Of a stretch of 24,530 nucleotides of DNA, positions 6,843 to 13,295 are shown piece by piece. The notes beneath the pieces were generated by a model. The model was not told where the DNA came from, searched no databases, and saw only the letters and a list, made by a program, of their open reading frames with translations. The stretch covers positions 1 through 24,530 of the forward strand of contig JAXDLK010000085.1 of assembly GCA_034666665.1 (NCBI GenBank). Reading direction: 5' to 3'. A program made the translations under genes and the position numbers. The stretch's first letter is position 1; every line of letters starts with the position of its first letter. The stretch is from JAXDLK01 sp034666665. Its GTDB lineage: Bacteria; Desulfobacterota; Binatia; JACPRU01.

Positions 6843-9503
6843 TCAAGTACGACTCAGCCGCTTCACGGCCGACTCGATCGATTGCTCGACTCGATCGTAG
6901 TCGGCCCATGGGTCGCGCCGGAGCGCCGAGAGCCTGCGCGGCAGGTTTTCGATCGTGTATTGGTCCGGCCGTACGCCTTCGGCGAGCTCCTCCCATCGCA
7001 GAGGCACCGAGACCGGCGCTCGAGCCCGCGCCCGGGTGGAGTACGCGGCGACCGCGGTCGCGCTGCGGGTGTTCCGCAGGTAATCGATGAAGAGCTTGCC
7101 GGTGCGCTTCGCCTTGACGGCGGTGACGACGTAGCGGTCGGGGGCATCGCGTGCGATCGCGCGCGCGACCGCGGCGCAGAACTCCTTGACGACGTCCCAC
7201 CCGTGGCGCGGCGCGATCGGCACGACCACGTGCAGCCCCTTGCCGCCCGTCGTCTTCACGAAGCTCGAGAGGCCCAGTGACTGCAACCGTTCGCGCACGT
7301 CGACGGCCGCCTGCGTCACCCGCTCGAGCGGCAAGCCGACGTCGGGATCGAGATCGAAGAGGATGCGGTCGGGCCGTTCGAGATCGTCGATGCGCGAGCC
7401 CCAGGGATGGATCTCGAGCACGCCCAGCTGAACCAGGCCGATCAGGGAGCGCGCGGAGTCGACGTACGGATAGACGACCTTCTTCCCCTTCTCCTCGAGC
7501 TCGAAACGCGGGACGCTCTCGGGAAAGAGAGCGTTCGCGTGCCGCTGCACGAAGCACTCCTTCTCGTGCCCTTCGGGGCAACGGAGCAGCGTCACCGGCC
7601 GGCGCGCGACGTACGGCAGGATCCGCTCGGCCACGGCGAGATAGTAGAGCGCGAGCGCGTGCTTGGTGATTCCCTGCTCCGGGTAGAGCACGCGGTCCGG
7701 GTGGGTGAGGCGCACACCGGCGATGTCCACCGCGTCGCGGGCCTTGCGTCCGGCGGCAGGCACGGGCGCCTTCGGCTCCCGCACGCGCCGCTCCTTCTTC
7801 GCTCCCGCGGCTGATGGCATCGGTGGCGCATCGACGGCTGCTTCGATCCGAACCTCCGCCGCGGGCTTGTCTTCGCGCAGTCCCTTGAACGAAGGCGCGC
7901 GCAGCATGCGGTCTTGGGTCCAGCCGGCGAACTCCACCTGGCAGACGAGCTCCGGCTCGACCCAGTGGACGCCGCGGGCGGCGGCGCCCCGCGGCGGATT
8001 CACGAACGGCGAGCTCCGCCGCTCGATCGCGCGAAGGCGCTCGCGGAGCTCACGGAGAGACTTGCCGCTGAATCCGGTACCGACGCGACCGCAGTAGCGA
8101 AGCCCGCCGCCGTGCTCGTGCGCGCCGACGAGCAGCGCACCGAACCCGCTGCGTCCGCCGCCCGGCTCGGTGAACCCGCCGATCACGAGCTCCTGGTGGT
8201 TGCGGCACTTCACCTTGAGCCAGTCACCCGTCCGTCCGGAGCGGTACGGTCGATCGGCGCGCTTGCAGACGATGCCTTCGAGCTCCATTCCACACGCTGC
8301 CTCGTAGAATTCCGCCGCGTTTCCGACGACGTGGTCACTGTAGACGACGTTCCCCGCACCGGCGTCGGCGACGAGGGAAGCCAGGAGCCGCTTTCTTTCC
8401 GAGAGCGGCGACGCTCTGACGTCGTAGCCGTCGGCGTGCAGGCAGTCGAACACGTAATAGACGACGTCCGCTTCCTTGCGGTCGGCGAGCACGTTCTGCA
8501 GCCCCTGGAAATCCGGCTTTCCATCCGGTCCGAGGACCACGACCTCGCCGTCGAAGACGGCTTGGTCGAGGCCGAGGGTGGCGAGCGACCGCGCGAGCGA
8601 AGGAAAACGTCGAGTCCAATCTTCGCCGCGGCGGGTGAAGAGACGGATGTCGCTGTGGTCGATGCGTGCGGTCACCCGGTAGCCGTCGAACTTGATCTCG
8701 CTCCACCAGAGATCCCCGCCAGGCGGCTCCGCCACCAGCGTCGCGAGCTCCGGTGCGACCCGATCGGGAATCCCGGCCCGGCGGGCCCCTTCCAGCGACC
8801 CGACGGCCACGCGCCTCCCGCGCGCGTCCGGGGGTGCGGCCCTGTCGCCTTCACGGCCACGGTCGGAGTGCCAGATCCGTCCGGGCGCCGCCTCGATCTC
8901 CTCGATCGTCCGTCCGTCGTCGACGCTCTCCGGCCGCTCGACGACGATCTCGTGGCCCGGGCGGGCTTCGTCGTCCTCGAGCTTTCGCAGAATCCAGCTC
9001 TCCCGGTCGCCGTCGCCTCCGGAAGTGCGGACGAGGACCCAGCCACCGCGGAGCTTCTCGCCGTCCAGCCGGAAGACGAGCTTTCCTCGCCGGTAGCCCC
9101 GCCGCGGATCGCCGTCCGGAATCCAGTGGCCGCGGTCCCACAGGAGCACCGGTCCGCCGCCGTACTCCCCTTTCGGGATCACCCCCTGGAAGCCGCCGTA
9201 GTCGAGAGGGTGGTCCTCGACGTGAACCGCGAGGCGCTTCTCGGCGGGATCGACGCTCGGCCCTTTGGGTACCGCCCAGCTCTTCAGTACGCCGTCGAGC
9301 TCGAGCCGAAAATCGTAGTGGAGCCGTCGAGCTGCGTGCTTCTGCACCACGAACGAGCTCCCCGGCGCGGTGGACTTCCTGCCTCGCGGCTCGGGCGTGC
9401 GATCGAAGTGACGCTTGCGGTGATAGGCGGCGAGGGAGCCGACGGACTTTCGTCCTTCCGTGTCACGCGGCGACGCCGCCCGCTTGCCGAGCCGCCGCGG
9501 CAT
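6843..9503 (-). CDS. ligD: Multifunctional ATP-dependent DNA ligase D (PE-LIG-POL)
   Basis: This 886-aa protein is the end-processing and sealing enzyme of bacterial non-homologous end joining. Residues 40-185 are the 3'-phosphoesterase (KHAARRLHYDFRLELDG with His56, His62, Asp64, Arg66; His94/His98 in HVEDHPL). Residues 245-545 are the ATP-dependent ligase, with nucleophilic Lys271 in EIKFDGYR, then FDGEVVV, ELEGIVCKR and DWLKVKC. The linker at 555-590 is Ala/Lys/Pro-rich. Residues 592-886 are the primase-polymerase, with catalytic Asp717/Asp719 in LFDLDPD and TTGGKGLHVVVPI. The order PE-LIG-POL is the Pseudomonas arrangement, not the mycobacterial POL-PE-LIG. The linker between PE and LIG (about 185-245) is longer than strictly needed and Arg/Asp-rich. 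It starts 3 nt after the ku stop, so the two are an operon. All three active sites look intact. Confidence 0.97.
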   Translation of the reverse strand: MPRRLGKRAASPRDTEGRKSVGSLAAYHRKRHFDRTPEPRGRKSTAPGSSFVVQKHAARRLHYDFRLELDGVLKSWAVPKGPSVDPAEKRLAVHVEDHPLDYGGFQGVIPKGEYGGGPVLLWDRGHWIPDGDPRRGYRRGKLVFRLDGEKLRGGWVLVRTSGGDGDRESWILRKLEDDEARPGHEIVVERPESVDDGRTIEEIEAAPGRIWHSDRGREGDRAAPPDARGRRVAVGSLEGARRAGIPDRVAPELATLVAEPPGGDLWWSEIKFDGYRVTARIDHSDIRLFTRRGEDWTRRFPSLARSLATLGLDQAVFDGEVVVLGPDGKPDFQGLQNVLADRKEADVVYYVFDCLHADGYDVRASPLSERKRLLASLVADAGAGNVVYSDHVVGNAAEFYEAACGMELEGIVCKRADRPYRSGRTGDWLKVKCRNHQELVIGGFTEPGGGRSGFGALLVGAHEHGGGLRYCGRVGTGFSGKSLRELRERLRAIERRSSPFVNPPRGAAARGVHWVEPELVCQVEFAGWTQDRMLRAPSFKGLREDKPAAEVRIEAAVDAPPMPSAAGAKKERRVREPKAPVPAAGRKARDAVDIAGVRLTHPDRVLYPEQGITKHALALYYLAVAERILPYVARRPVTLLRCPEGHEKECFVQRHANALFPESVPRFELEEKGKKVVYPYVDSARSLIGLVQLGVLEIHPWGSRIDDLERPDRILFDLDPDVGLPLERVTQAAVDVRERLQSLGLSSFVKTTGGKGLHVVVPIAPRHGWDVVKEFCAAVARAIARDAPDRYVVTAVKAKRTGKLFIDYLRNTRSATAVAAYSTRARARAPVSVPLRWEELAEGVRPDQYTIENLPRRLSALRRDPWADYDRVEQSIESAVKRLSRT

Positions 9504-9506
9504 CGC

Positions 9507-10412
9507 TCAGGCGCTCTTCCGAGTCCGCGTCCTCTTCCGTGACGACGGTCGCGAGGAAGCAGACTTCCGCGAGCTCGCCTTCGACCGCTCCTCTCGCACC
9601 GCGGGCTTCACCGGCTTCTCCTGACGCGCCTCGAGACTCTGCTTCAGGAGCGGCATCAGGTCGACCACCTTCGACGTCGGCCGCTTCTCGCGGGTCTCGG
9701 GGATCTCCTCCGCCTCTCCGCCGGCGGCCTTCTTCTCGATCATCGCCATCAGATCGTCGCGGTACTCGTCGCGATACTGCTCCGGATTCCATTCCGAAGT
9801 CATCTCGGCGACCAGCCGTTCCGCCATGCGCAGCTCCCCTTCGGAGAGGCGCGGCTCCGCGGGCAGATCGAACGCGTCCGGCTGCCGGACCTGATGGTGA
9901 AAACGCATCAAGTCGAGCAGGAGGAGCGGACCCCGCACCATCAGGGCGGCGAGGTGCTCGCGGGCGCGGATCACGACTTTCGCGACGCCGACCTTGCCGG
10001 TGCGCTTCAGCGTCTCGCGCAGGAGCACGTACCCTTTGTGGGCCGCACCTCCTTTGCTGCCGGCCTTCGGAGGCACGAGGTAGTACGGCTGGTCGTAGTA
10101 GATCGGCTCGATTTTGCTGCCCTCGACGAAGTCGAGGATCTGCACGGTGTGCGTCGCCTCGACGTTCGCGCGCTCGAAGTCGGCATCCGTGACGAGGACG
10201 TACTCACCGCCGATCTTGTAGCCCTTGACGATGTCGTCCCATGCCACGGGCTTCCCGGTCTTCTTGTTCACGCGCTCGTACCCGACCGGCGAATGGTCGT
10301 GCCGGTCGAGCATCGAGAACCGGAGATCGTCGCCTTCGCTCGCCGAGTGCAGGGCGACGGGGATGTTCACCAGCCCGAACGTGATGCTGCCCTTCCAGAT
10401 CGCGTGCGCCAT
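9507..10412 (-). CDS. ku: Ku DNA end-binding protein
   Basis: This 301-aa bacterial Ku is the homodimeric ring that threads onto double-strand break ends and recruits LigD. The N-terminus MAHAIWKGSITFGLVNIPV is the family hallmark, followed by VNKKTGKPV, the ILDFV strand, YYDQPYYLVP and LRETLKRTGKVGVAKVVIR. The core ends near residue 255. The remaining tail is Lys/Arg/Ser-rich (RKSASSRPSSRKRTRTRKSA), typical of extended bacterial Ku C-termini that contact DNA. GGGAGGA lies 3-4 nt before the ATG. It is the first gene of a ku-ligD operon and is divergent from the small lipoprotein gene. No second ku copy is present here. Confidence 0.97.
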   Translation of the reverse strand: MAHAIWKGSITFGLVNIPVALHSASEGDDLRFSMLDRHDHSPVGYERVNKKTGKPVAWDDIVKGYKIGGEYVLVTDADFERANVEATHTVQILDFVEGSKIEPIYYDQPYYLVPPKAGSKGGAAHKGYVLLRETLKRTGKVGVAKVVIRAREHLAALMVRGPLLLLDLMRFHHQVRQPDAFDLPAEPRLSEGELRMAERLVAEMTSEWNPEQYRDEYRDDLMAMIEKKAAGGEAEEIPETREKRPTSKVVDLMPLLKQSLEARQEKPVKPAVREERSKASSRKSASSRPSSRKRTRTRKSA

Positions 10413-10534
10413 GGGTCCTCCCGGAGCGTGCCGTATCCCTTAACACCGTTCCCGGTCATTCTCCCCGACGATCGACGAGTCGTTGGCGGTCCCCAGGCGC
10501 GCGAAAAGGTCCGAAAGAGTGGCCGGAATGGCGC

Positions 10535-10599
10535 GACCCTCCCGGAGGAAGTGGTTTCAAACCTCACATCACGGAGGATTTCTCCAACCAGGGAGGGTC
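10535..10599 (+). promoter_or_regulatory. Structured 5' leader predicted to occlude the ribosome binding site
   Basis: GACCCTCCC (10535-10543) pairs perfectly with GGGAGGGTC (10591-10599). The right arm contains the Shine-Dalgarno of the lipoprotein gene that starts at 10605. Inside it TGGTT (10552-10556) can pair with AACCA (10586-10590), leaving an 8-nt bulge GGAGGAAG. An apical hairpin GGAG/CTCC (10573-10576 with 10582-10585) completes a stacked structure. It matches no riboswitch family I know. Regulation by temperature, ligand, protein or sRNA is speculation; the pairing itself is seen directly. Confidence 0.45.
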
Positions 10600-10604
10600 T
10601 TGAC

Positions 10605-10847
10605 ATGACGAATCGTTTGGCGAAGAGGCTCGTACTCATTCCAGCAATTGCCCTGACGGCGCTGATCGCCGGCTGTAGCGCGCAGGCTGGCGGCGCAGGG
10701 TCCGCTGGGGCCGGCGGCGGCTACCCGGGATCGGGGCCCGGCGGTGGCGCTTCCGGTAGCGCCAGCGGCTCCGGGGCCATGAGCAGTCCGAGCGGCGGCG
10801 GCTCCGGCATGGGCGGCGGTTCGGGAGCCGGCGCCGGAGGTTTCTGA
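10605..10847 (+). CDS. Small Gly/Ser-rich lipoprotein, hypothetical
   Basis: This 80-aa protein has a type II signal peptide: MTNRLAKRL, a hydrophobic stretch LVLIPAIALTAL, then lipobox IAGC with the lipidated Cys at 24. The mature 57 residues are almost only Gly, Ser, Ala, Pro and Met, with repeated GGGSG/GAG units, so it is probably disordered and tethered to a membrane. No enzymatic motif is possible. The start is supported by GGGAGGG with 7-nt spacing. An in-frame GTG at 10551 also has an upstream GGAGG, but it would put 18 residues before the signal peptide, so I reject it. An intrinsic terminator follows at 10902, making this a single-gene transcription unit. Function unknown. Confidence 0.7.
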   Translation: MTNRLAKRLVLIPAIALTALIAGCSAQAGGAGSAGAGGGYPGSGPGGGASGSASGSGAMSSPSGGGSGMGGGSGAGAGGF

Positions 10848-10901
10848 GGACGGCTCGGCTGACCTCGCACGGCGGGTGAACCGCCGCGTTTCCTGAAACG
10901 G

Positions 10902-10941
10902 AGAAGGCCTTCTTGCCCGCGCAAGAGGGCCTTCTGCTTTT
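10902..10941 (+). terminator. Intrinsic terminator after the small lipoprotein gene
   Basis: AGAAGGCCTTCTT (10902-10914) and AAGAGGGCCTTCT (10923-10935) form a 13-bp stem with one G-U pair and the loop GCCCGCGC. It is followed by GCTTTTG, a short T-run. It ends the lipoprotein unit and separates it from the epoxide hydrolase gene. Confidence 0.75.
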
Positions 10942-11007
10942 GTGACGAGCGATGAAGTGGAAGTCCGGCGGAGCGAAGCCCGGCTTCGGCGCCTGTCTTC
11001 CGATCCG

Positions 11008-11037
11008 TTGATTTCGCTCCGGCTCGACGCCTACAAG
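11008..11037 (+). promoter_or_regulatory. Possible sigma-70-type promoter of the epoxide hydrolase gene
   Basis: TTGATT (11008-11013), 18 nt, then TACAAG (11032-11037): four of six consensus matches in each box. It would start transcription about 16 nt before the ATG at 11060 and keep the GCGGGGA ribosome binding site. Weak in a high-GC genome whose promoters are poorly known. Confidence 0.25.
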
Positions 11038-11059
11038 CGGCGACAAGCGGGGACCCTCG

Positions 11060-12031
11060 ATGAAGCTGGAGCACAGAACCGTCGAAACCAACGGCATCCG
11101 CATGCACTTCGTGGAGGCCGGTTCCGGCTTTCCCGTCGTCCTCTGTCACGGGTTTCCGGAGCTCTGGTACTCCTGGCGACACCAGATTCCTGCTCTCGCC
11201 GAAGCCGGATTTCGCGTGATCGTTCCCGATCAGCGCGGCTACGGCGAGACCGACGCGCCCGACGGAGCCGACGCCTACACGATCCACCACCTCGTCGCCG
11301 ACGTCACCGGACTCCTGGACGCTCTGTCGATCGAGCGCGCCGTGTGGGTGGGTCACGACTGGGGGGGCGTGGTCGTCTGGCAGGCGGCGCTGCTCGCACG
11401 CGACCGCGTTGCCGGGGTGGCCGGGGTGAACACGCCCTTCTTGCCCCGATCGCCGGTGAGCCCGCTGGAGCTGATGCGCGCCGCCGCCCGGGGAGGCTTT
11501 CACTACATCCTCTATTTCCAGGAGCCGGGCGTGGCCGAGCGTGAGCTCGAGCGCGACGTGCGGCGGACGCTCCGCGGCTTCTACCAACCGGCGGATCCGG
11601 CGCTCGTCACCGAGCTCCGCAAATCGCCCTCGGGCGTGCTCGGTTCGTCAGGCGGCGGAATGCTCGATCGTCTTCCCGATCGGCCGCACGGCGACTTCCT
11701 CAGCGCCGAGGATTTCGAGGTGTTCGCGCGCGCCTTCGAGCGCACCGGCTTCGGACCGGGTCTCCAGTGGTACCGGAACTTCGGCCGGAACTGGGAGCTG
11801 ACCGGTTACCTGAACGGCGCCAAGATGTCGCAGCCGGCTCTGATGATCACCGCGGAGCTCGACTTCGTGCTTCGGCCGGAGATGGCGAAGGGAATGAAGG
11901 CCTGGGTGCCGAACCTGCGGAAGACGGTGCTCGTCCGCGGTTCCGGGCATTGGACGCAGCAGGAAAAGCCCGCGGAGGTGAACGCGGCGTTGCTCGAGTT
12001 CCTCGATGAGTTCCGCGGCGAGACGGTTTAG
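11060..12031 (+). CDS. Epoxide hydrolase (soluble EH-like alpha/beta hydrolase)
   Basis: This 323-aa cytosolic enzyme adds water to epoxides to give vicinal diols through an alkyl-enzyme intermediate. The oxyanion motif HGFPE is at 30-34. The nucleophile is Asp100 in GHDWGG, where serine hydrolases carry Ser, so this is not an esterase. The lid has both epoxide-activating tyrosines: Tyr152 in LYFQEPGVAE and Tyr238 in LQWYRN, matching Tyr383 and Tyr466 of human soluble epoxide hydrolase. The charge relay is Asp268 (AELDFVL) and His297 (GHWTQQEKP). The ATG at 11060 has GCGGGGA just upstream and the N-terminus aligns without extension. Its TAG overlaps the stop of the convergent nuclease-domain gene. 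The substrate could be fatty-acid epoxides or xenobiotics; the sequence does not decide. Confidence 0.93.
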   Translation: MKLEHRTVETNGIRMHFVEAGSGFPVVLCHGFPELWYSWRHQIPALAEAGFRVIVPDQRGYGETDAPDGADAYTIHHLVADVTGLLDALSIERAVWVGHDWGGVVVWQAALLARDRVAGVAGVNTPFLPRSPVSPLELMRAAARGGFHYILYFQEPGVAERELERDVRRTLRGFYQPADPALVTELRKSPSGVLGSSGGGMLDRLPDRPHGDFLSAEDFEVFARAFERTGFGPGLQWYRNFGRNWELTGYLNGAKMSQPALMITAELDFVLRPEMAKGMKAWVPNLRKTVLVRGSGHWTQQEKPAEVNAALLEFLDEFRGETV

Positions 12032-12516
12032 AGGGCCTGTCCCTCGCTGCCGGGAAGGATCTTCCCGGCGGAATCGAGGAGCTCTTCGCTGACGACGATC
12101 GGAGCCTTGAAGCGCACCGCCAGCGCGATCGCGTCCGAGGAGCGGCTATCGAACACCTTCTTCGTGCCGTTCACGCTGATCCTGAGCTCCGCGAGGAAGA
12201 CGCCGCCTTCGAGGCGGATGCCGACGCTCGTCACCTTTCCCGCGTATGCTTGGAGGATCGTCTTCATCAGGTCGTGCGAGAGCGGTCGAGGAAATTTCTC
12301 CCCGGTGAGCGCGGAGTGGATGGACGCCGCGATCGCCTCGTCCACGAAGATCGGAATGGCGCGACCCCGCGCCTTGAGCAACACCACGGGACCTTGAGCC
12401 GTGAGCGCCACGTCGACCGACTGGATCTCCACGGTCGCGGGCACGTCGCTCGCGGCCGCCGCGCCGGCGGCGACGGCGAGTGACAGCGCCAGACAGATCG
12501 CGCGCATTCGCTTCAT
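12028..12516 (-). CDS. Exported bifunctional nuclease (BFN/DUF151) domain protein
   Basis: This is a 162-aa protein from the ATG at 12516, supported by GGAGG 6 nt upstream (12523-12527 on the other strand). An N-terminal signal peptide (MKRMRAICLALSLAVAAGAA, cleavage near AAASD) precedes one BFN/DUF151 domain. Diagnostic features are VVLLKARGRAIPIFVDEAIA, LMKTILQAYAGKV, ELRISVNG and the C-terminal SSDAIALAVRFKAPIVVSEE. Plant and bacterial relatives have been reported to have DNase/RNase activity, but most bacterial members are uncharacterised and lack a signal peptide. Export would place it in the periplasm. It is convergent with the epoxide hydrolase and divergent from aat. It could instead be a non-catalytic member; I cannot tell catalysis from this sequence. 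Confidence 0.85.
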   Translation of the reverse strand: MKRMRAICLALSLAVAAGAAAASDVPATVEIQSVDVALTAQGPVVLLKARGRAIPIFVDEAIAASIHSALTGEKFPRPLSHDLMKTILQAYAGKVTSVGIRLEGGVFLAELRISVNGTKKVFDSRSSDAIALAVRFKAPIVVSEELLDSAGKILPGSEGQAL

Positions 12517-12633
12517 GGGGGACCTCCGGAGCTGGAGTCGCGGGGCCGCGGCGCCAGGTGCGCCGACCCTAGCACATGCGCCTCGACCGCGGCCGTGGCA
12601 ACGGCTTTCGTATCCGCCGGAAACCCCGCGAAC

Positions 12634-13290
12634 GTGACTCCGATCGAGCCTCCTCCCAGCCGCTTCCGCATGCCAGATCCACGAAGCGCGGCCGACGAAG
12701 GGCTGGTCGCGATCGGCGGGGATCTGGCGCCCGGAACGGTGCTCGCCGCGTACCGGAGCGGCATCTTCCCCTGGCCGGATTCGCGCGACCGGCTGCTCTG
12801 GTGGTCCCCTGAGCCGCGCGCGATCCTGCCGCTCGATCGCTTCCACGAATCCCGGAGCCTCCGCCGGACGCGGCGCCGCGGCGTCTTCCGCGTCACGCGC
12901 GATCACGCCTGCGAGCAGGTGGTCCGCCATTGCGCGGAGCGCCCCGAAGGAACGTGGATCACTCCCCGGATGATCGCGGCCTACGTCGAGCTGCACCACC
13001 TCGGATGGGTCCATTCGATCGAGGTATGGCGCGGTGAGACGCTCGCCGGGGGGCTCTACGGTGTCACCGTAGGCGGGGTCTTCGCCGCCGAATCGATGTT
13101 CCACCGCGTACGCGACGCCTCCAAAGTCGCGGTCGCGTCGCTGGTCGAGCATCTCTCCGACTCCGGCTTCGCGCTGCTTGACGTTCAGCTGCAAACCGAC
13201 CATCTTTCCTCGCTCGGAGCGGTCGAGATCGCGCGCGACGAGTACCTCGATCGCGTGAAGCGCGCGCTCCGGATCTCCGCATCCTTCTGA
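12634..13290 (+). CDS. aat: Leucyl/phenylalanyl-tRNA-protein transferase
   Basis: This 218-aa cytosolic enzyme transfers Leu or Phe from charged tRNA to N-terminal Lys/Arg of proteins, creating an N-degron for ClpS/ClpAP. Family motifs in order are DEGLVAIGGDLAPGTVLAAY, GIFPW (43-47), WWSPEPRA (56-63), EGTWITPRMIAAY, HSIEVW, GGLYGV and ESMF. I chose GTG 12634 because it puts GLVAIGGDL at about residue 23, close to its place in E. coli Aat. A GTG at 12595 in the same frame would add 13 residues. Neither has a strong ribosome binding site. The end is shorter than in E. coli (234 aa). The HAD-PlsC gene starts 5 nt after the stop, so they are probably co-transcribed. Confidence 0.95.
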   Translation: MTPIEPPPSRFRMPDPRSAADEGLVAIGGDLAPGTVLAAYRSGIFPWPDSRDRLLWWSPEPRAILPLDRFHESRSLRRTRRRGVFRVTRDHACEQVVRHCAERPEGTWITPRMIAAYVELHHLGWVHSIEVWRGETLAGGLYGVTVGGVFAAESMFHRVRDASKVAVASLVEHLSDSGFALLDVQLQTDHLSSLGAVEIARDEYLDRVKRALRISASF

Positions 13291-13295
13291 ACGTC

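Noticed and set aside
7914..9542. A 542-codon open frame opposite ligD, and similar long frames opposite groEL, the HAD-PlsC gene, the kinase and the AI-2E-family gene
   Set aside because: They lie wholly antisense to genes with intact catalytic motifs. Their translations are Arg/Pro/Ala-rich with no family motif. Long spurious frames are normal at this GC level.
10551..10604. Upstream in-frame GTG start for the small lipoprotein with its own GGAGG
   Set aside because: It would add 18 residues in front of a well-formed lipoprotein signal peptide. ATG 10605 has a better-placed Shine-Dalgarno. It could matter only if the leader is translated.
10523..12366. A shared 16-mer (CGGAATGGCGCGACCC) near 10523 and near 12352
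   Set aside because: One copy is intergenic and the other is inside the nuclease-domain coding sequence. There are no flanking matches or symmetry, so it is probably coincidence.
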